Below, piece after piece: positions 17,638 to 28,390 of a DNA stretch of 64,000 nt; position 1 is the first letter of the stretch; the number at the start of each line of letters is the position of its first letter. The DNA is from Crenalkalicoccus roseus. GTDB taxonomy: Bacteria > Pseudomonadota > Alphaproteobacteria > Acetobacterales > Acetobacteraceae. The stretch lies in NCBI RefSeq assembly GCF_004761865.1, contig NZ_SJDM01000012.1, positions 22,707 to 86,706 of the forward strand. The letters run 5' to 3'. A program made the translations under genes and the position numbers. The notes under the pieces are model-generated. The model was not told where the DNA came from and searched no databases. It worked only from the letters and a program-made list of their open reading frames with translations.

Positions 17638-19242
17638 CTATCTACGATCGAGCCACACATCCTCCATACGCCAGTGGTTGTAGATGCTGTTGCCGGCGAT
17701 GGTCAGACCCTTGACATGCGGATACCAGCAGGTGCCGCCCGCCGTGTGGTAGAGCATCGGCCGCGCAATGTCCTGCTGCAGCGCGAGGTCGGTTTCCCGC
17801 ACGAGCTGCAGGCGCTTCTGCGGATCCGTCTCGGCCGACTGGGCGTCGAAGCGGCGCTGCATCTCCTCGTTGCAGTAGTTCTCGTAGTTCCGCTCGCTGC
17901 CGCAGGCGTAGCTCTCATAGAAGCCCACATCCGGATCGTCGATGCCGCGGCCCACCAGGTTCATGGCGAGGGAGAAATTGCGCCGTGCCATGACGGTGTA
18001 CCACACCGTGGTGTCATGGATCTCCAGCTCGGCCTCGATGAAGGCGTGCTTCAGGTGATCAATGAGGATCACGGCGGGGTCGCGGTAGATCGCGATGTCC
18101 CTGGTCGAGACCTTGATGCGCAGCGGGTTGTTCGGGCCGTAGCCGAGCCCGCCCATGATCCGGCGCGCCTCCTCCCGGTTCTGCTCGACATTGTTGCCGT
18201 AGCCGGGAACGCCGGCCTCGGCCAGATCCTCCGCCGTCAGCCCCCACTGCCCGTGCGGTGGCGGCAGCATCACCCCGCCAAGCGCGAGCTGGCCCTCGCC
18301 GAGGATGGTGTTGAACGCGTTGCGGTCGAGCGTCAGCGCCACGGCGCGCCGGACCTCGGGCCTGTTGAAGGGCTCTGCCTCGCGGTTGATCAGGAGCTGG
18401 GCGGCGACGTTGGAGGGCTTCACCTCGCACTGCGCCGTCGGGGCCTGGCTGCGCACGTCGCGCACCAGCGGGATTGTCACGTCCCAGGGGAAGGTCATGT
18501 CGAACTCGCCGGCGGTAAAGGCGAGGATGCGGGTGGAGCGGCTCGGGATGATCCGCCACTCGATCGCGTCGAGGAAGGGCCGGTCCGGCTTCCAGTAGTC
18601 GGGGTTGCGCGCCAGGCGGATATGCGAGTTCGGCCGGAACTCCACCACGCGGAACGGCCCCGTGCCGATCGGTCGCTGGCGCATCACCCGCCCGTCCACG
18701 TGGCAGGGATAGACCGGCGACATGCCGGTGGCGAGGAAGCTGATGAAGGAGGGCTGCGGCCGGCCCAGATGGAAGGTGACCTCGTGATCGCCGTTGGTGG
18801 TCACGTCCTGCAGGTTGAAATACCAGGGCCGGCGCACGTTCTTCCGCCAGCCGGCGTTCCGCTCGCCGCGGATCGTGTCCCAGGTGCACTTCACGTCGGC
18901 GCTGGTGAAGGGCTTCCCGTCATGCCACTTCACCCCCTCGCGCAGACGCAGGGTGAGTCTGGTGTTGTCCTCGTTCCAGCGCCACTCGGTGGCGAGCTCG
19001 GGCACGATGTCGTCCGGGCTCGCCGTCTCGGAGTGCTGGTTGAACACGAAGAGGTTGTTGAACACGGCCATGAAGGGCGCGGCGGTGGAGATCGTCGCCT
19101 CCTCATGGATCGAGGCGCTGGGCGGGCTATCGCGGTGGTAGATCCGCAAGGTCCCGCCCCTGGTCTGGGCCGAGGCCACGCTCATCACGAGGACCGAGCC
19201 CAGCATGGCCCCGAGGGCCAGCTTGCCGATGAAGGATGTCAT
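17638..19242 (-). CDS. Peptide/nickel-type ABC transporter substrate-binding protein
   Basis: This 534-residue family 5 periplasmic binding protein (DppA/OppA fold) is the specificity component of the importer upstream. The start at 19242 gives a Sec signal peptide (KLALGAMLGSVLVMSVASAQ). The family pattern is visible: LATEWRWNEDNTRLTLRLRE, then GVKWHDGKPFTSADVK near residue 90 and RPIGTGPFRVVEF. Its ATG overlaps the stop of the acyl-CoA synthetase by 4 bp (ATGA). It is therefore the last gene of a coupled operon, an unusual place for the binding protein, which is normally first and most expressed. Confidence 0.9.
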   Translation of the reverse strand: MTSFIGKLALGAMLGSVLVMSVASAQTRGGTLRIYHRDSPPSASIHEEATISTAAPFMAVFNNLFVFNQHSETASPDDIVPELATEWRWNEDNTRLTLRLREGVKWHDGKPFTSADVKCTWDTIRGERNAGWRKNVRRPWYFNLQDVTTNGDHEVTFHLGRPQPSFISFLATGMSPVYPCHVDGRVMRQRPIGTGPFRVVEFRPNSHIRLARNPDYWKPDRPFLDAIEWRIIPSRSTRILAFTAGEFDMTFPWDVTIPLVRDVRSQAPTAQCEVKPSNVAAQLLINREAEPFNRPEVRRAVALTLDRNAFNTILGEGQLALGGVMLPPPHGQWGLTAEDLAEAGVPGYGNNVEQNREEARRIMGGLGYGPNNPLRIKVSTRDIAIYRDPAVILIDHLKHAFIEAELEIHDTTVWYTVMARRNFSLAMNLVGRGIDDPDVGFYESYACGSERNYENYCNEEMQRRFDAQSAETDPQKRLQLVRETDLALQQDIARPMLYHTAGGTCWYPHVKGLTIAGNSIYNHWRMEDVWLDRR

Positions 19243-21413
19243 TGCTCCGTTTCCTCCCTGCTCTGCTTCGCCCGGTTCCGCTCCTCCCTGCGGACCACCA
19301 GGGCATCCACGACCGTCAGCCCCTCTCCGGCAGGATGAACGATCACGGGGTTGAGGTCTATTTCCTCGATATCCTCGGCGAAGTCGCCGGCGAAGCGCCC
19401 GAGCCGCACCATCAGCCCGACCAGCGCCTCGACATCGGCCGGTGGCGCGCCGCGCACCCCCTTCAGCAGCGCCGCGCCCTTCAGTCCGGCCAGCAGCGCC
19501 CGCGCCTCCTCCGCGCCGAGGGGCGCGGGAGCGAAGGCGACGTCGCGCAGCACCTCGACATGAATGCCGCCCAGGCCGACCATCAGCATCGGCCCGAAAT
19601 CCCGGTCGCGGCTGACGCCGAGGATGATCTCCTGGCCGGGCGGCGCCATCCTCTGCACCAGCACGCCGCGGATCGTGGCATCCGGGCGGGCGGCGCGGGC
19701 GCGTTCCAGCATGTCGCGGCAGGCGGCGCGCACCGCCTCCGCCGAGGCGAGGTTCAGCGCCACGCCGCCGATCTCGGTCTTGTGCGGGATCTCCGGGGAC
19801 TGGATCTTCAGCGCCACAGGGAAGCCGAGGCGCGCCGCGACCGCGGCCGCCTCCTCCGGGCCGGCGGCCAGGCTCTCGGGCGGGCGCGGCACCCCGTAGG
19901 CCTCGAGCAATTCCTTCGCCTCGTGCTCGCAGAGGATCCGCCCCGCCCCGCGCAGCCGCTCCCCGACCCCGGCCGCGGGGGGCGGTGTCGGCTCCGGGAG
20001 GCGCGCGCCCAGACCTTCTCGGAACCGTCGGTAGTCGGCCATGGCACGGATCGCCCGGGCGCAGTTCGGCATGCTGGTGAAGATCGGCACGCCGCACGCC
20101 GCCGCCAGATCCACCGCCTCCTGCACCGCCCGCGTGTAAGCGCAGAACAGCACCGGCTTCTCGGGATGGGAGGCGACCTGCGCCAGCTTCTCCTGGTCCT
20201 CGCGCAGCCGATGCGCGTTGGCGACGGAGCCGACGATCACCACGGCATCGACGACCGGCGAGCGCTGCAGGATGCCGACCACATGCGCGTAGCCCACCTT
20301 GCCGATCGCCCCCGCAGTGAGGTCTACCGGATTCGCCGCCGTGCCGTAGGAAGGCATCAGCGCCGCGATCTCGCGCCGCGTCGCCTCGTCGAGCGGCGGG
20401 ACCTCCAGCCCGTGTGCGACCAGCGTCTCCGCCATCCACACCGCGGCGCCGCCCGAGCCCGACATGACGGCGACGCGCCGTCCCCTCGGCAGCGGGCAGA
20501 AGGCGAAGCCCGCCGCGATGTCGAGCATCTGGTCCATGTCCTCGCCGCGGATGACGCCGTGGCGGCGGAACACCGCCTCATAGGCGGCGTCCGAGCCGGC
20601 CAGCGCGCCGGTGTGCGAGGCCGCGGCGCGGCGCGCCACCTCCGAGCGGCCCATCTTGGCGACGATCAGCGGCTTGCCGCGCTCGGCCGCCTTGGTGGCG
20701 GCGCGCAGGAAGGTCTGCGGATTCCGCACCGCCTCCAGATAGAGGAGGAAGATGTCGGCGCGGTCGGCGTCGATCAGGTGCTCGACCAGGTCGAAGCCCT
20801 CGAGCGCCGCCTCGTTGCCGGTGCTGGCGAGCACCTCGAAGCGGAGCTGCCGCGGCCGGCCACGGTGGAAGAAGGCGAAGCCGATGCCGCCGCTCTGCGC
20901 CGCCACGGCGATGCGCCGGCCCCGCGTGACGTCCGGCAGCAGGGGCTGCGCGTAGTCCTCGACCGCCGGGCTGAAGGTGGCGACCACCTGCGCCGGGGCG
21001 TTGAAGAAGCCTTCGGCGTTCGGGCCGCACACCGCCATGTCGTAGCGGGCGGCGATCTCGCGCACCGCCCGCTGCAGCGCCGGCCCCGACTCGCTCGCCT
21101 CCTCCGCGAAGCCGGAGCTGATGATGTAGGCGGCCTTCACGCCGGCCCGGCCGCACTCCTCCAGCGCCTCCGGCACCGCGGCGGCGGGGATGACGACGAC
21201 GGCGAGGTCCACCCGCTCCGGCACCTCGGCGATGCTGCGATAGGCCCTGCGGCCCTGGATCTCGGCGTGGCTGCGGCTGATGGGATGAACCGGGCCGGGG
21301 AAGCCGCGCGCCTGGAGCACGTGCTGGATCTTCCCGCGGATGATCGTCGTGTCCGGGGAGGCGCCGATGATGGCGATGCTTCGCGGCGCCAGCAGCGCGT
21401 CCAGGTCCGGCAT
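19239..21413 (-). CDS. ADP-forming acyl-CoA synthetase (acetate-CoA ligase family)
   Basis: This 724-residue enzyme would interconvert acid + CoA + ATP and acyl-CoA + ADP + Pi. The domains are a CoA-binding Rossmann domain (SIAIIGASPDT, about 10-130), a succinyl-CoA-ligase-like domain with the phosphohistidine loop ASHTGALAGSD near residue 270, and an ATP-grasp domain from about residue 500 (PVALKIQSPEIPHKTEIGGV). The alpha and beta parts are fused in the usual order for bacterial single-chain forms. It sits between the crotonase-fold gene and the binding protein in the ABC operon, so it probably activates the imported or processed acid. The acyl group is unknown. Confidence 0.87.
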   Translation of the reverse strand: MPDLDALLAPRSIAIIGASPDTTIIRGKIQHVLQARGFPGPVHPISRSHAEIQGRRAYRSIAEVPERVDLAVVVIPAAAVPEALEECGRAGVKAAYIISSGFAEEASESGPALQRAVREIAARYDMAVCGPNAEGFFNAPAQVVATFSPAVEDYAQPLLPDVTRGRRIAVAAQSGGIGFAFFHRGRPRQLRFEVLASTGNEAALEGFDLVEHLIDADRADIFLLYLEAVRNPQTFLRAATKAAERGKPLIVAKMGRSEVARRAAASHTGALAGSDAAYEAVFRRHGVIRGEDMDQMLDIAAGFAFCPLPRGRRVAVMSGSGGAAVWMAETLVAHGLEVPPLDEATRREIAALMPSYGTAANPVDLTAGAIGKVGYAHVVGILQRSPVVDAVVIVGSVANAHRLREDQEKLAQVASHPEKPVLFCAYTRAVQEAVDLAAACGVPIFTSMPNCARAIRAMADYRRFREGLGARLPEPTPPPAAGVGERLRGAGRILCEHEAKELLEAYGVPRPPESLAAGPEEAAAVAARLGFPVALKIQSPEIPHKTEIGGVALNLASAEAVRAACRDMLERARAARPDATIRGVLVQRMAPPGQEIILGVSRDRDFGPMLMVGLGGIHVEVLRDVAFAPAPLGAEEARALLAGLKGAALLKGVRGAPPADVEALVGLMVRLGRFAGDFAEDIEEIDLNPVIVHPAGEGLTVVDALVVRREERNRAKQSREETEQ

Positions 21414-21417
21414 CGCC

Positions 21418-22206
21418 CTAGCGCCCCGCGAAGTCCGGCAGCCGCCGCTCGGCCATGGCCTTCACGCCCTCGCGGAAATCCTCGGTGCGGCGCAGCCATT
21501 CCTGCTCGACGAGTTCGCGCTCCGTCGCCGCCTCCACCGCGTCGGCGAGGCCGCGGCGCACCGTCTCGCGGGTGGACAAAACTGCGAGCGGCGCCGACTG
21601 TGCGATCTCCGTCGCCAGCGCCTCCGCCGCTCCCCGCACCTCCTCGAGCGGCACCAGCATGTCGGCGAGGCCGATGCGCACCGCCTCCTCGCCGTTGATG
21701 CGCCGGCTGGTGTAGAACAGCAGCGCCGCCTGCTGCGCGCCGACCAGGCGCGGCAGAGTGGCGGTCAGCCCGAAGCCGGGATGGAAGCCGAGGCGGGTGA
21801 AGTTGGCGCTGAAGCGCGCCTCCGGGCAGGCCACCCGGAAATCCGCCATGCAGGCGAGGCCGAGGCCGCCGCCGATCGCCGGCCCCTGCACCGCGGCGAC
21901 CACCGGCTTGCGGGTGCGGAACAGCCGGATCGCCTCCTTGTAAAGGTGCTTCTGCGCGCCCGTGCGCGGCTCGTTCCCCTGCTCGTCGCGGCGCGAGAAG
22001 TCGGCGCCGGCGCAGAACGCCTTGCCCTGCGCCGCCAGCACGAGGGCGCGGATGGCGGGGTCGGCGTCCGCCGCCTCGAAGGCGGCGGCGATCTCCCGGA
22101 TCATCTGCACGTCGAAGAAATTGTGCGGCGGCCGGCGGATCTCGACGGTGAGGACATGCCCCTTGGCGGCGACGCCGATGCTGGTGAACTGCCCGCTCTC
22201 GTTCAT
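21418..22206 (-). CDS. Crotonase-fold (enoyl-CoA hydratase/isomerase superfamily) protein
   Basis: This 262-residue protein has the crotonase fold. The oxyanion-hole elements are visible: GKAFCAGADFSRRD, and GPAIGGGLGLACMADFR. Against the classical hydratase pattern GGGCELA / QPEILLGxxPG, both catalytic glutamates are absent: the first position is Gly in GGGLGLA, and the second falls in ANFTRLGFHPG. It is therefore unlikely to be an ordinary enoyl-CoA hydratase. Isomerase, thioester hydrolase, decarboxylase or another CoA chemistry is possible. It lies 4 bp upstream of the acyl-CoA synthetase and 35 bp after the ATPase gene. Confidence 0.82.
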   Translation of the reverse strand: MNESGQFTSIGVAAKGHVLTVEIRRPPHNFFDVQMIREIAAAFEAADADPAIRALVLAAQGKAFCAGADFSRRDEQGNEPRTGAQKHLYKEAIRLFRTRKPVVAAVQGPAIGGGLGLACMADFRVACPEARFSANFTRLGFHPGFGLTATLPRLVGAQQAALLFYTSRRINGEEAVRIGLADMLVPLEEVRGAAEALATEIAQSAPLAVLSTRETVRRGLADAVEAATERELVEQEWLRRTEDFREGVKAMAERRLPDFAGR

Positions 22207-22241
22207 GGAAGGACTCGCGCTGTGGGTGGAAGGTGCATGGG

Positions 22242-23257
22242 CTAACGCAGGTGGCACGCGACGACGTGGCCGGGGGCGACTTCCTTCGCCACCGGCACCT
22301 CGCGCCGGCAGCGTTCCTCGGCGTAGGGGCAGCGGGTGTGGAAGTGGCAGCCCGGCGGCGGGCGGATCGGGCTCGGCACGTCGCCCTGCAGGATGCGCCG
22401 CTTGCGCTTCTGCCGCGGGTTCGGCACCGGCACCGCCGCGAGCAGGGCCTCGGTGTAGGGGTGCTGCGGGTCGGTGAACAGCGTCCGCGTGTCGGCCAGC
22501 TCGACGATGCGGCCGAGATACATCACCGCGATGCGGTGGCTTATGTGCTTCACCACCGCGAGGTCGTGGGCGATGAACAGATAGGAGAGGCGCTTCTCCT
22601 GCTGCAGGTCCATCAGCAGGTTGATCACCTGCGCCTGGATCGAGACGTCGAGCGCGGAGACCGGCTCGTCGCCGATGATCAGCTTCGGGTCGAGCGTGAG
22701 GGCGCGGGCGATGCCGATGCGCTGGCGCTGTCCGCCCGAGAATTCGTGCGGATAGTTCTTCATCTGCGCCGCGCGCAGCCCGACGCGCTCGAAGAGCGCC
22801 GCGACCCGCTCCTCCCGTTCCTTCGCGGTGCCGATGCCGTGCACGTAGAGCGGCTCGCCCACGATCCGCCCCACCGGCATGCGCGGATTGAGCGAGGAGT
22901 AGGGATCCTGGAAGATGATCTGCATCTCGCGCCGGTGCGGCCGCATCTCGGCCTTGGACAGGCGCGTGATGTCGTGCCCGTTCAGGCGGATCCGGCCCGA
23001 CGTCGGCTCGACCAGGCGCATGACCGCGCGCCCGACCGTGGACTTGCCGCAGCCGCTCTCGCCCACGAGGCCGAGCGTCTCGCCCTGCGCGATCGAGAAG
23101 CTGACGCCGTCCACGGCATAGACATGGCCGACGGTGCGCCTGAGGATGCCCTTGCGGACGGGGAAGTGCTTCTTCAGCTCCTTCACCTCGAGCACCGGCT
23201 CGGCGGCGAGGTTGGCGCCGCCTCCGGGCCGCCGTTCCTGCAGCAGGCTTCCGGACA

Positions 23258-23258
<1 letters not shown>
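22242..23258 (-). CDS. Peptide-type ABC transporter ATPase, DppF/OppF-like
   Basis: This 338-residue ATPase has Walker [15 protein letters not shown], the signature [16 protein letters not shown], Walker [19 protein letters not shown], and the C-terminal oligopeptide-transporter extension with cysteines ([20 protein letters not shown]). In DppD/DppF proteins the cysteine-rich tail contributes to a metal or iron-sulfur site. ATG 23258 shares one base with the stop of the preceding ATPase gene (TGATG), so the two are coupled. It pairs with the next ATPase as a heterodimer. Confidence 0.92.
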
Positions 23259-24322
<1,064 letters not shown>

Positions 24323-24351
24323 TCCGTTCCCTCCCTCCCCCGCCCGGTTCC

Positions 24352-25266
24352 TCAGCTCCGCTCCCGCGGGTCCAGTATGTCGCGGATCGCGTCGCCGAGC
24401 AGGTTGGTCCCGAAGATCACCAGGCTGATGGCGAGCCCCGGGAAGATCACCAGCCAGGGCGCCGTGCGCACGTACTCCGCGGCGGATTCCGAGAGCATCC
24501 GTCCCCAGGAGGGGTAGGGCTCCGGGATGCCGAGGCCGAGGAACGAAAGCGACGCCTCGGTGAGGATGGCCGATCCGAGCTGGGCGGTGGCGAGCACGAT
24601 CACCGGCGCCAGCGTGTTCGGCAGCACGTGCAGCACGGCGATGCGCAGCTCGCTCATGCCCTGCGCCCGCGCCGCCTCGACGAAAGGCATCTCGCGCAGC
24701 GCCAGCGTGTTGGAACGGATCACGCGCGCCACGTTCGGGATCACCGGGATCGAGATGGCGATGATCACGTTCTGCAGCGAGGGGCCGAGGGCCGCGGCCA
24801 TCACCAGCGCCAGCACGAGCAGCGGCAGGGCCTGCAGCACGTCGTTGACGCGCTGCGTCACCAGGTCCACCCACCCGCCCCAGAAGCCGGAGATCAGCCC
24901 CACGGCGACGCCGAGCAGGCAGCCGAGCAGCGTCGAGGCGATGCCGACGATGAGCGAGATGCGCGCGCCGTAGATGATGCGGCTCCACATGTCCCGCCCC
25001 ATGAAGTCGGCGCCGAGCAGGTGCTCCCCGCCCGGCCTAGCGAGGGAGGAGGCCGCGTTGGTGGCCAGGGGGTCGTGCGTGGCGATGAAGGGCGCGAACA
25101 GCGCGACCAGCACGAAGGCCGCGACGATGAGGAGGCCGAGCGCGCCCAGCGGGTGCCGCCGCGCCTGGTAGAGGACGGAGCCTCCCCAGCCCTGGACATG
25201 GGCGCCGGCGCGGGCGAGCTCCGCCCCGTGATCCACCGCCTGCGCCTGGGGGCCCGCGTAGGACAT
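24352..25266 (-). CDS. Peptide-type ABC transporter permease, DppC/OppC-like
   Basis: This 304-residue inner-membrane protein has about six transmembrane helices. The N-terminal OppC_N helix ([20 protein letters not shown]) is followed by the periplasmic [19 protein letters not shown] motif typical of DppC. The EAA loop [19 protein letters not shown] lies near residue 194. It pairs with the DppB-like permease encoded 13 bp upstream. Confidence 0.93.
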   Translation of the reverse strand: MSYAGPQAQAVDHGAELARAGAHVQGWGGSVLYQARRHPLGALGLLIVAAFVLVALFAPFIATHDPLATNAASSLARPGGEHLLGADFMGRDMWSRIIYGARISLIVGIASTLLGCLLGVAVGLISGFWGGWVDLVTQRVNDVLQALPLLVLALVMAAALGPSLQNVIIAISIPVIPNVARVIRSNTLALREMPFVEAARAQGMSELRIAVLHVLPNTLAPVIVLATAQLGSAILTEASLSFLGLGIPEPYPSWGRMLSESAAEYVRTAPWLVIFPGLAISLVIFGTNLLGDAIRDILDPRERS

Positions 25267-25279
25267 TCCGACTTCCCCC

Positions 25280-26227
25280 TCAATCCGAGTACTTGATGCG
25301 CGGATCGAGCACCGCGTAGAGCATGTCCACGACGAAATTCACCACCACGACGACCACCGCGATGAACATCACCAGGTTCTGCACGATCGGGTAGTCGCGC
25401 CACAGGATGGACTCCACCAGGAAGCGCGCCACGCCGGGGATGTTGAACACCGTCTCGGTCACGATCAGCCCGCCGATCAGGAAGGCGGCCTCGATGCCGA
25501 TGATGGTGACCACCGGCAGCACGGCGTTGCGCAGCGCGTGGTGGTAGTTGACCGCGTTCTCGGACGCGCCCTTGGAGCGCGCGGTGCGGATGTAGTCCTG
25601 CCGCAGCACTTCCAGCATCGAGGAGCGCGTGAGGCGCATGATCAGCGCCGAGCTGCGGAAGCCGACCGCCGCCGCCGGTATGGCGTACATCGCCAGGCTC
25701 TCCCACACGCTCTGCGGCGTCGCGGTGTAGATCGGGATGTAGCCGAAGTACTGCACCGTGAACATGATGATCAGCAGCGCCAGCCAGAAGGAGGGCATGG
25801 ACAGGCCGCTGAGGCTGATCAGCCGCAGCACGTAGTCGAGCGCGGTGTTCTGCCGCACCGCGCTGATCACGCCGAGCGGCACCCCGAACACCACCGAGAA
25901 CACCAGCGCCCACAGGGCGAGCTGCGCGGTGACGGGGATGCGCGGCGCGATCTCCTCGATCGCCGGGCGCTCGGTGATGTAGGAATAGCCGAGGTCGCCG
26001 CGCAGCAGCGAGCCGATCCAGTTCACGTACTGCACGACGATCGGCTGGTCGAGCCCGAGTTCCGCCTCGATCTGCGCCCGCTCCGCCGGATCTATGTAGC
26101 CGCCCGCGTCGAACAGGATGTCGGCGACGTTGCCGGGCATCAGCCGGAGCAGCAGGAAGATCAGCACCGACATGCCGAACAGCGTCACGATCATCAGCAG
26201 GAAGCGCCGGATGATGTAGGACAGCAC
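25280..26227 (-). CDS. Peptide-type ABC transporter permease, DppB/OppB-like
   Basis: This 315-residue protein begins MLSYIIRRFLLMIVTLFGMS, the standard N-terminus of DppB-type permeases. It has about six transmembrane helices and the EAA loop DYIRTARSKGASENAVNYHH. The end LYAVLDPRIKY is also family-typical. It is the first gene of the seven-gene minus-strand operon (two permeases, two ATPases, crotonase-like protein, acyl-CoA synthetase, binding protein). Its promoter must lie in the 382-bp divergent region. Confidence 0.93.
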   Translation of the reverse strand: MLSYIIRRFLLMIVTLFGMSVLIFLLLRLMPGNVADILFDAGGYIDPAERAQIEAELGLDQPIVVQYVNWIGSLLRGDLGYSYITERPAIEEIAPRIPVTAQLALWALVFSVVFGVPLGVISAVRQNTALDYVLRLISLSGLSMPSFWLALLIIMFTVQYFGYIPIYTATPQSVWESLAMYAIPAAAVGFRSSALIMRLTRSSMLEVLRQDYIRTARSKGASENAVNYHHALRNAVLPVVTIIGIEAAFLIGGLIVTETVFNIPGVARFLVESILWRDYPIVQNLVMFIAVVVVVVNFVVDMLYAVLDPRIKYSD

Positions 26228-26609
26228 TGCGATCCTCCCCGCGGGGGTTCTGTTGCGGCGCGCTGCGGGCGGCCGCCCGCCTCAGCGGCGCGCCGGGCCT
26301 GACGGCAGCGGCGCGGCGCCCATGGCGGAGCCTGGGGTGCGATTCGGCACGGTCCTCTCCTCCCTGTCCGGCCCGCCGGACCCGGCGGCGGGCGCATCTT
26401 CCGTTTCCGGACGCGTCTCTGTACGGACGTTAACCTCAGGGTTCTGCCCATGGCCGCCGCTGTCAAGCCCGGTCGTGCCGGGCCGCCGGCCGCGGGCGAT
26501 TGCCGTCGCGGCGCGGAGCGGCGATGGTACGCCCCCTACAGGAACGCCAGGGGGCCCGGATCTTCCGCCGCGCCGCGCGCGCCGGCCCCCGCCAGGAGAC
26601 CGCAAAGGA
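26228..26609. other. 382-bp divergent intergenic region
   Basis: This gap separates the importer operon (minus) from the amidinotransferase gene (plus). It has a 16-bp perfect palindrome GCGGGCGGCCGCCCGC at 26265-26280 in the importer leader and a locally AT-richer patch, GTACGGACGTTAACC, near 26422-26436. Promoters for both directions and a shared operator could be here, but no consensus boxes stand out and no credible gene was found. Confidence 0.5.
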
Positions 26610-27734
26610 ATGGACCAGCACGTGGATGGCGCCGCCCTCGGCGCAGCCGATCTCCGCCAGCCCTGCCCCGTCAACTCCTGGAACGAGTGGGATCCGCTGG
26701 AGGAGGTGATCGTCGGCCGGCTGGAGGGGGCGGTGATCCCGCCGCATCACGTCGCCGTCACCTTCAACATGCCGGCGCTCGCCCGCCGGCTGCACCGCTT
26801 CACCGCCGGCATGCGCTATCCGAAATGGATGGTACGCCGCGCCCAGGAACAGCTCGACGGCTTCATCCGGCTGCTGGAGGGGGAGGGCATCACGGTGCGC
26901 CGCCCCGACCCGATCCCGCACGCGCGGCGCTTCCGCACCCCTGCCTGGTCCTCGCGCGGCTTCTGCATCGCCTGCCCGCGCGACGGCTTCCTGGTGATCG
27001 GCGACGAGATCATCGAGACGCCGATGGCCTGGCGCAGCCGCTACTTCGAGGGCGACGCCTATCGCCGCCTGTTCAAGGAGTATTTCCACGCCGGCGCCCG
27101 CTGGACCGCGGCGCCGCGCCCGCAGCTCACCGACGAACTCTACGAGCGCGACTACCGCATCCCCGCACCGGGAGAGCCGCTCCGCTACGTGGTGAACGAG
27201 TTCGAGCCGGTGTTCGACGCCGCCGACTTCGCCCGCTGCGGCCGCGACCTGTTCGTGACGCGCAGCAACGTCACCAACCAGGCCGGCATCGAGTGGCTGC
27301 GCCGCCACCTCGCCGATCGCGGCATCCGGGTGCACGAGATCGTCTCCACCTGCCGCCAGCCGATGCATATCGACAGCAGCTTCGTCCCGCTCGCGCCCGG
27401 GCGGGTGATGGTCAACCCCGACTACGTGGACCTCGAGCGCCTGCCGCCGGTGCTGAAGAAGTGGGAGGTGCTGGTGGCGCCGCGCCCCGACCCGGTGGAG
27501 GGGCGCCTCGAGCGCATCACCATGTGCAGCGCCTGGATCAGCATCAACGTGCTGAGCCTCGACGAGCGGCGGGTGGTGGTGGACGCCACCCAGCCCACCC
27601 TGCACCGCAGGCTGCGCGAATGGGGCTTCGAGCCGATGCCGATCCCCTTCCTCGCCTACGGCCCGTTCGGCGGCGCCTTCCACTGCGCCACGCTCGACAT
27701 CCGCCGGCGCGGCACGCTGCAGGGCTACTGCTGA
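26610..27734 (+). CDS. Amidinotransferase-family protein (glycine amidinotransferase-like)
   Basis: This 374-residue protein belongs to the pentein-fold amidinotransferases, which move the amidino group of arginine to an amine such as glycine. ATG 26610 follows AAAGGA. The predicted catalytic residues are Asp in EPVFDAADFARCGRDLFV (about 203), His in MHIDSSFVPL (about 252) and the nucleophilic Cys in GGAFHCATLDIRRRG (about 358). Spacing between them matches human AGAT (254, 303, 407). The CPVNSWNEWDPLEEVIVGR start and VTRSNVTNQAGIEWLRRHL also match. The acceptor amine cannot be told from sequence. It is divergent from the ABC/acyl-CoA operon. Its stop overlaps the UDG gene by 10 bp, tail to tail. 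Confidence 0.88.
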   Translation: MDQHVDGAALGAADLRQPCPVNSWNEWDPLEEVIVGRLEGAVIPPHHVAVTFNMPALARRLHRFTAGMRYPKWMVRRAQEQLDGFIRLLEGEGITVRRPDPIPHARRFRTPAWSSRGFCIACPRDGFLVIGDEIIETPMAWRSRYFEGDAYRRLFKEYFHAGARWTAAPRPQLTDELYERDYRIPAPGEPLRYVVNEFEPVFDAADFARCGRDLFVTRSNVTNQAGIEWLRRHLADRGIRVHEIVSTCRQPMHIDSSFVPLAPGRVMVNPDYVDLERLPPVLKKWEVLVAPRPDPVEGRLERITMCSAWISINVLSLDERRVVVDATQPTLHRRLREWGFEPMPIPFLAYGPFGGAFHCATLDIRRRGTLQGYC

Positions 27735-28390
27735 GGCGGGACCGCCCCTCCGGTGCGGCGCAACAGCGCCGCCACCACCGCCTCGAACATCGCCGCGGTC
27801 AGCCGCCCGGTCTGGGTGTTGTAGCGGCTGACATGGTAGCTGTCGGCCAGCAGCAGCCCGCCGGGCAGTTCGTGCAGGGCGCCGTGGGCGAAGCGCAGGC
27901 GCGAGGGCTTCAGCCCGAGCGCGCGCAGCGCCGCCGCATGTGCCACCACGCCGAGGGCGAGCACGCCGCGCAGCCGCGGCATGGCGCGGAGCTCCGCCTG
28001 CAGGAAGCGGTTGCAGGTGGCGATCTCGCGCGGCTGGGGCAGGTTCTCGGGCGGCACGCAACGCACCGCATTGGCGATCCTGACGCCGGTCAGCGCCAAT
28101 CCGTCCGCCGGATCCTCGCCGTAGGTGCCGGCGGCGAGGCCGAAGCGCAGCAGCGTGCCGTAGAGCAACCGCCCGGCGAAGTCGCCGGTGAAGGGCCGCC
28201 CGGTGCGGTTCGCCCCGCGCAGGCCGGGGGCGAGGCCGACGATCAGCAGCGGGGCCTCGAGCGGCCCCCAGGCCGGAACCGGGGCGTTGTGCCAGTCCGG
28301 CCAGGCGGCACGGTTGGCTTCGCGGAAGGCGACCAGGCGCGGACAGAGCGGGCAGTCCCGCGCCGGCTGCTCCGGCGCGGCGCCACTCAC
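27725..28390 (-). CDS. Uracil-DNA glycosylase, family 5 (UDGb-type)
   Basis: This 221-residue enzyme excises uracil or deaminated bases from DNA. The motif GLAPGLRGANRTGRPFTGDFAG without the canonical catalytic Asp/Asn is typical of family 5. Four cysteines for a [4Fe-4S] cluster are visible: the CPLC pair at about 13-16, then NAVRCVPPEN and TCNRFLQ. DSYHVSRYNTQTGR near the C-terminus matches the family's HPSxxN-equivalent loop. Its start overlaps the NYN gene stop by 4 bp (ATGA), so they are cotranscribed. Confidence 0.87.
   Translation of the reverse strand: MSGAAPEQPARDCPLCPRLVAFREANRAAWPDWHNAPVPAWGPLEAPLLIVGLAPGLRGANRTGRPFTGDFAGRLLYGTLLRFGLAAGTYGEDPADGLALTGVRIANAVRCVPPENLPQPREIATCNRFLQAELRAMPRLRGVLALGVVAHAAALRALGLKPSRLRFAHGALHELPGGLLLADSYHVSRYNTQTGRLTAAMFEAVVAALLRRTGGAVPPQQ

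Noticed and set aside
19236..21698. An 820-codon plus-strand frame
   Set aside because: It is the antisense shadow of the acyl-CoA synthetase gene and has no ribosome site or motif.
21418..22206. Naming the crotonase-fold gene enoyl-CoA hydratase
   Set aside because: Both catalytic glutamates of the hydratase are missing in the aligned motifs, so only the superfamily is stated.
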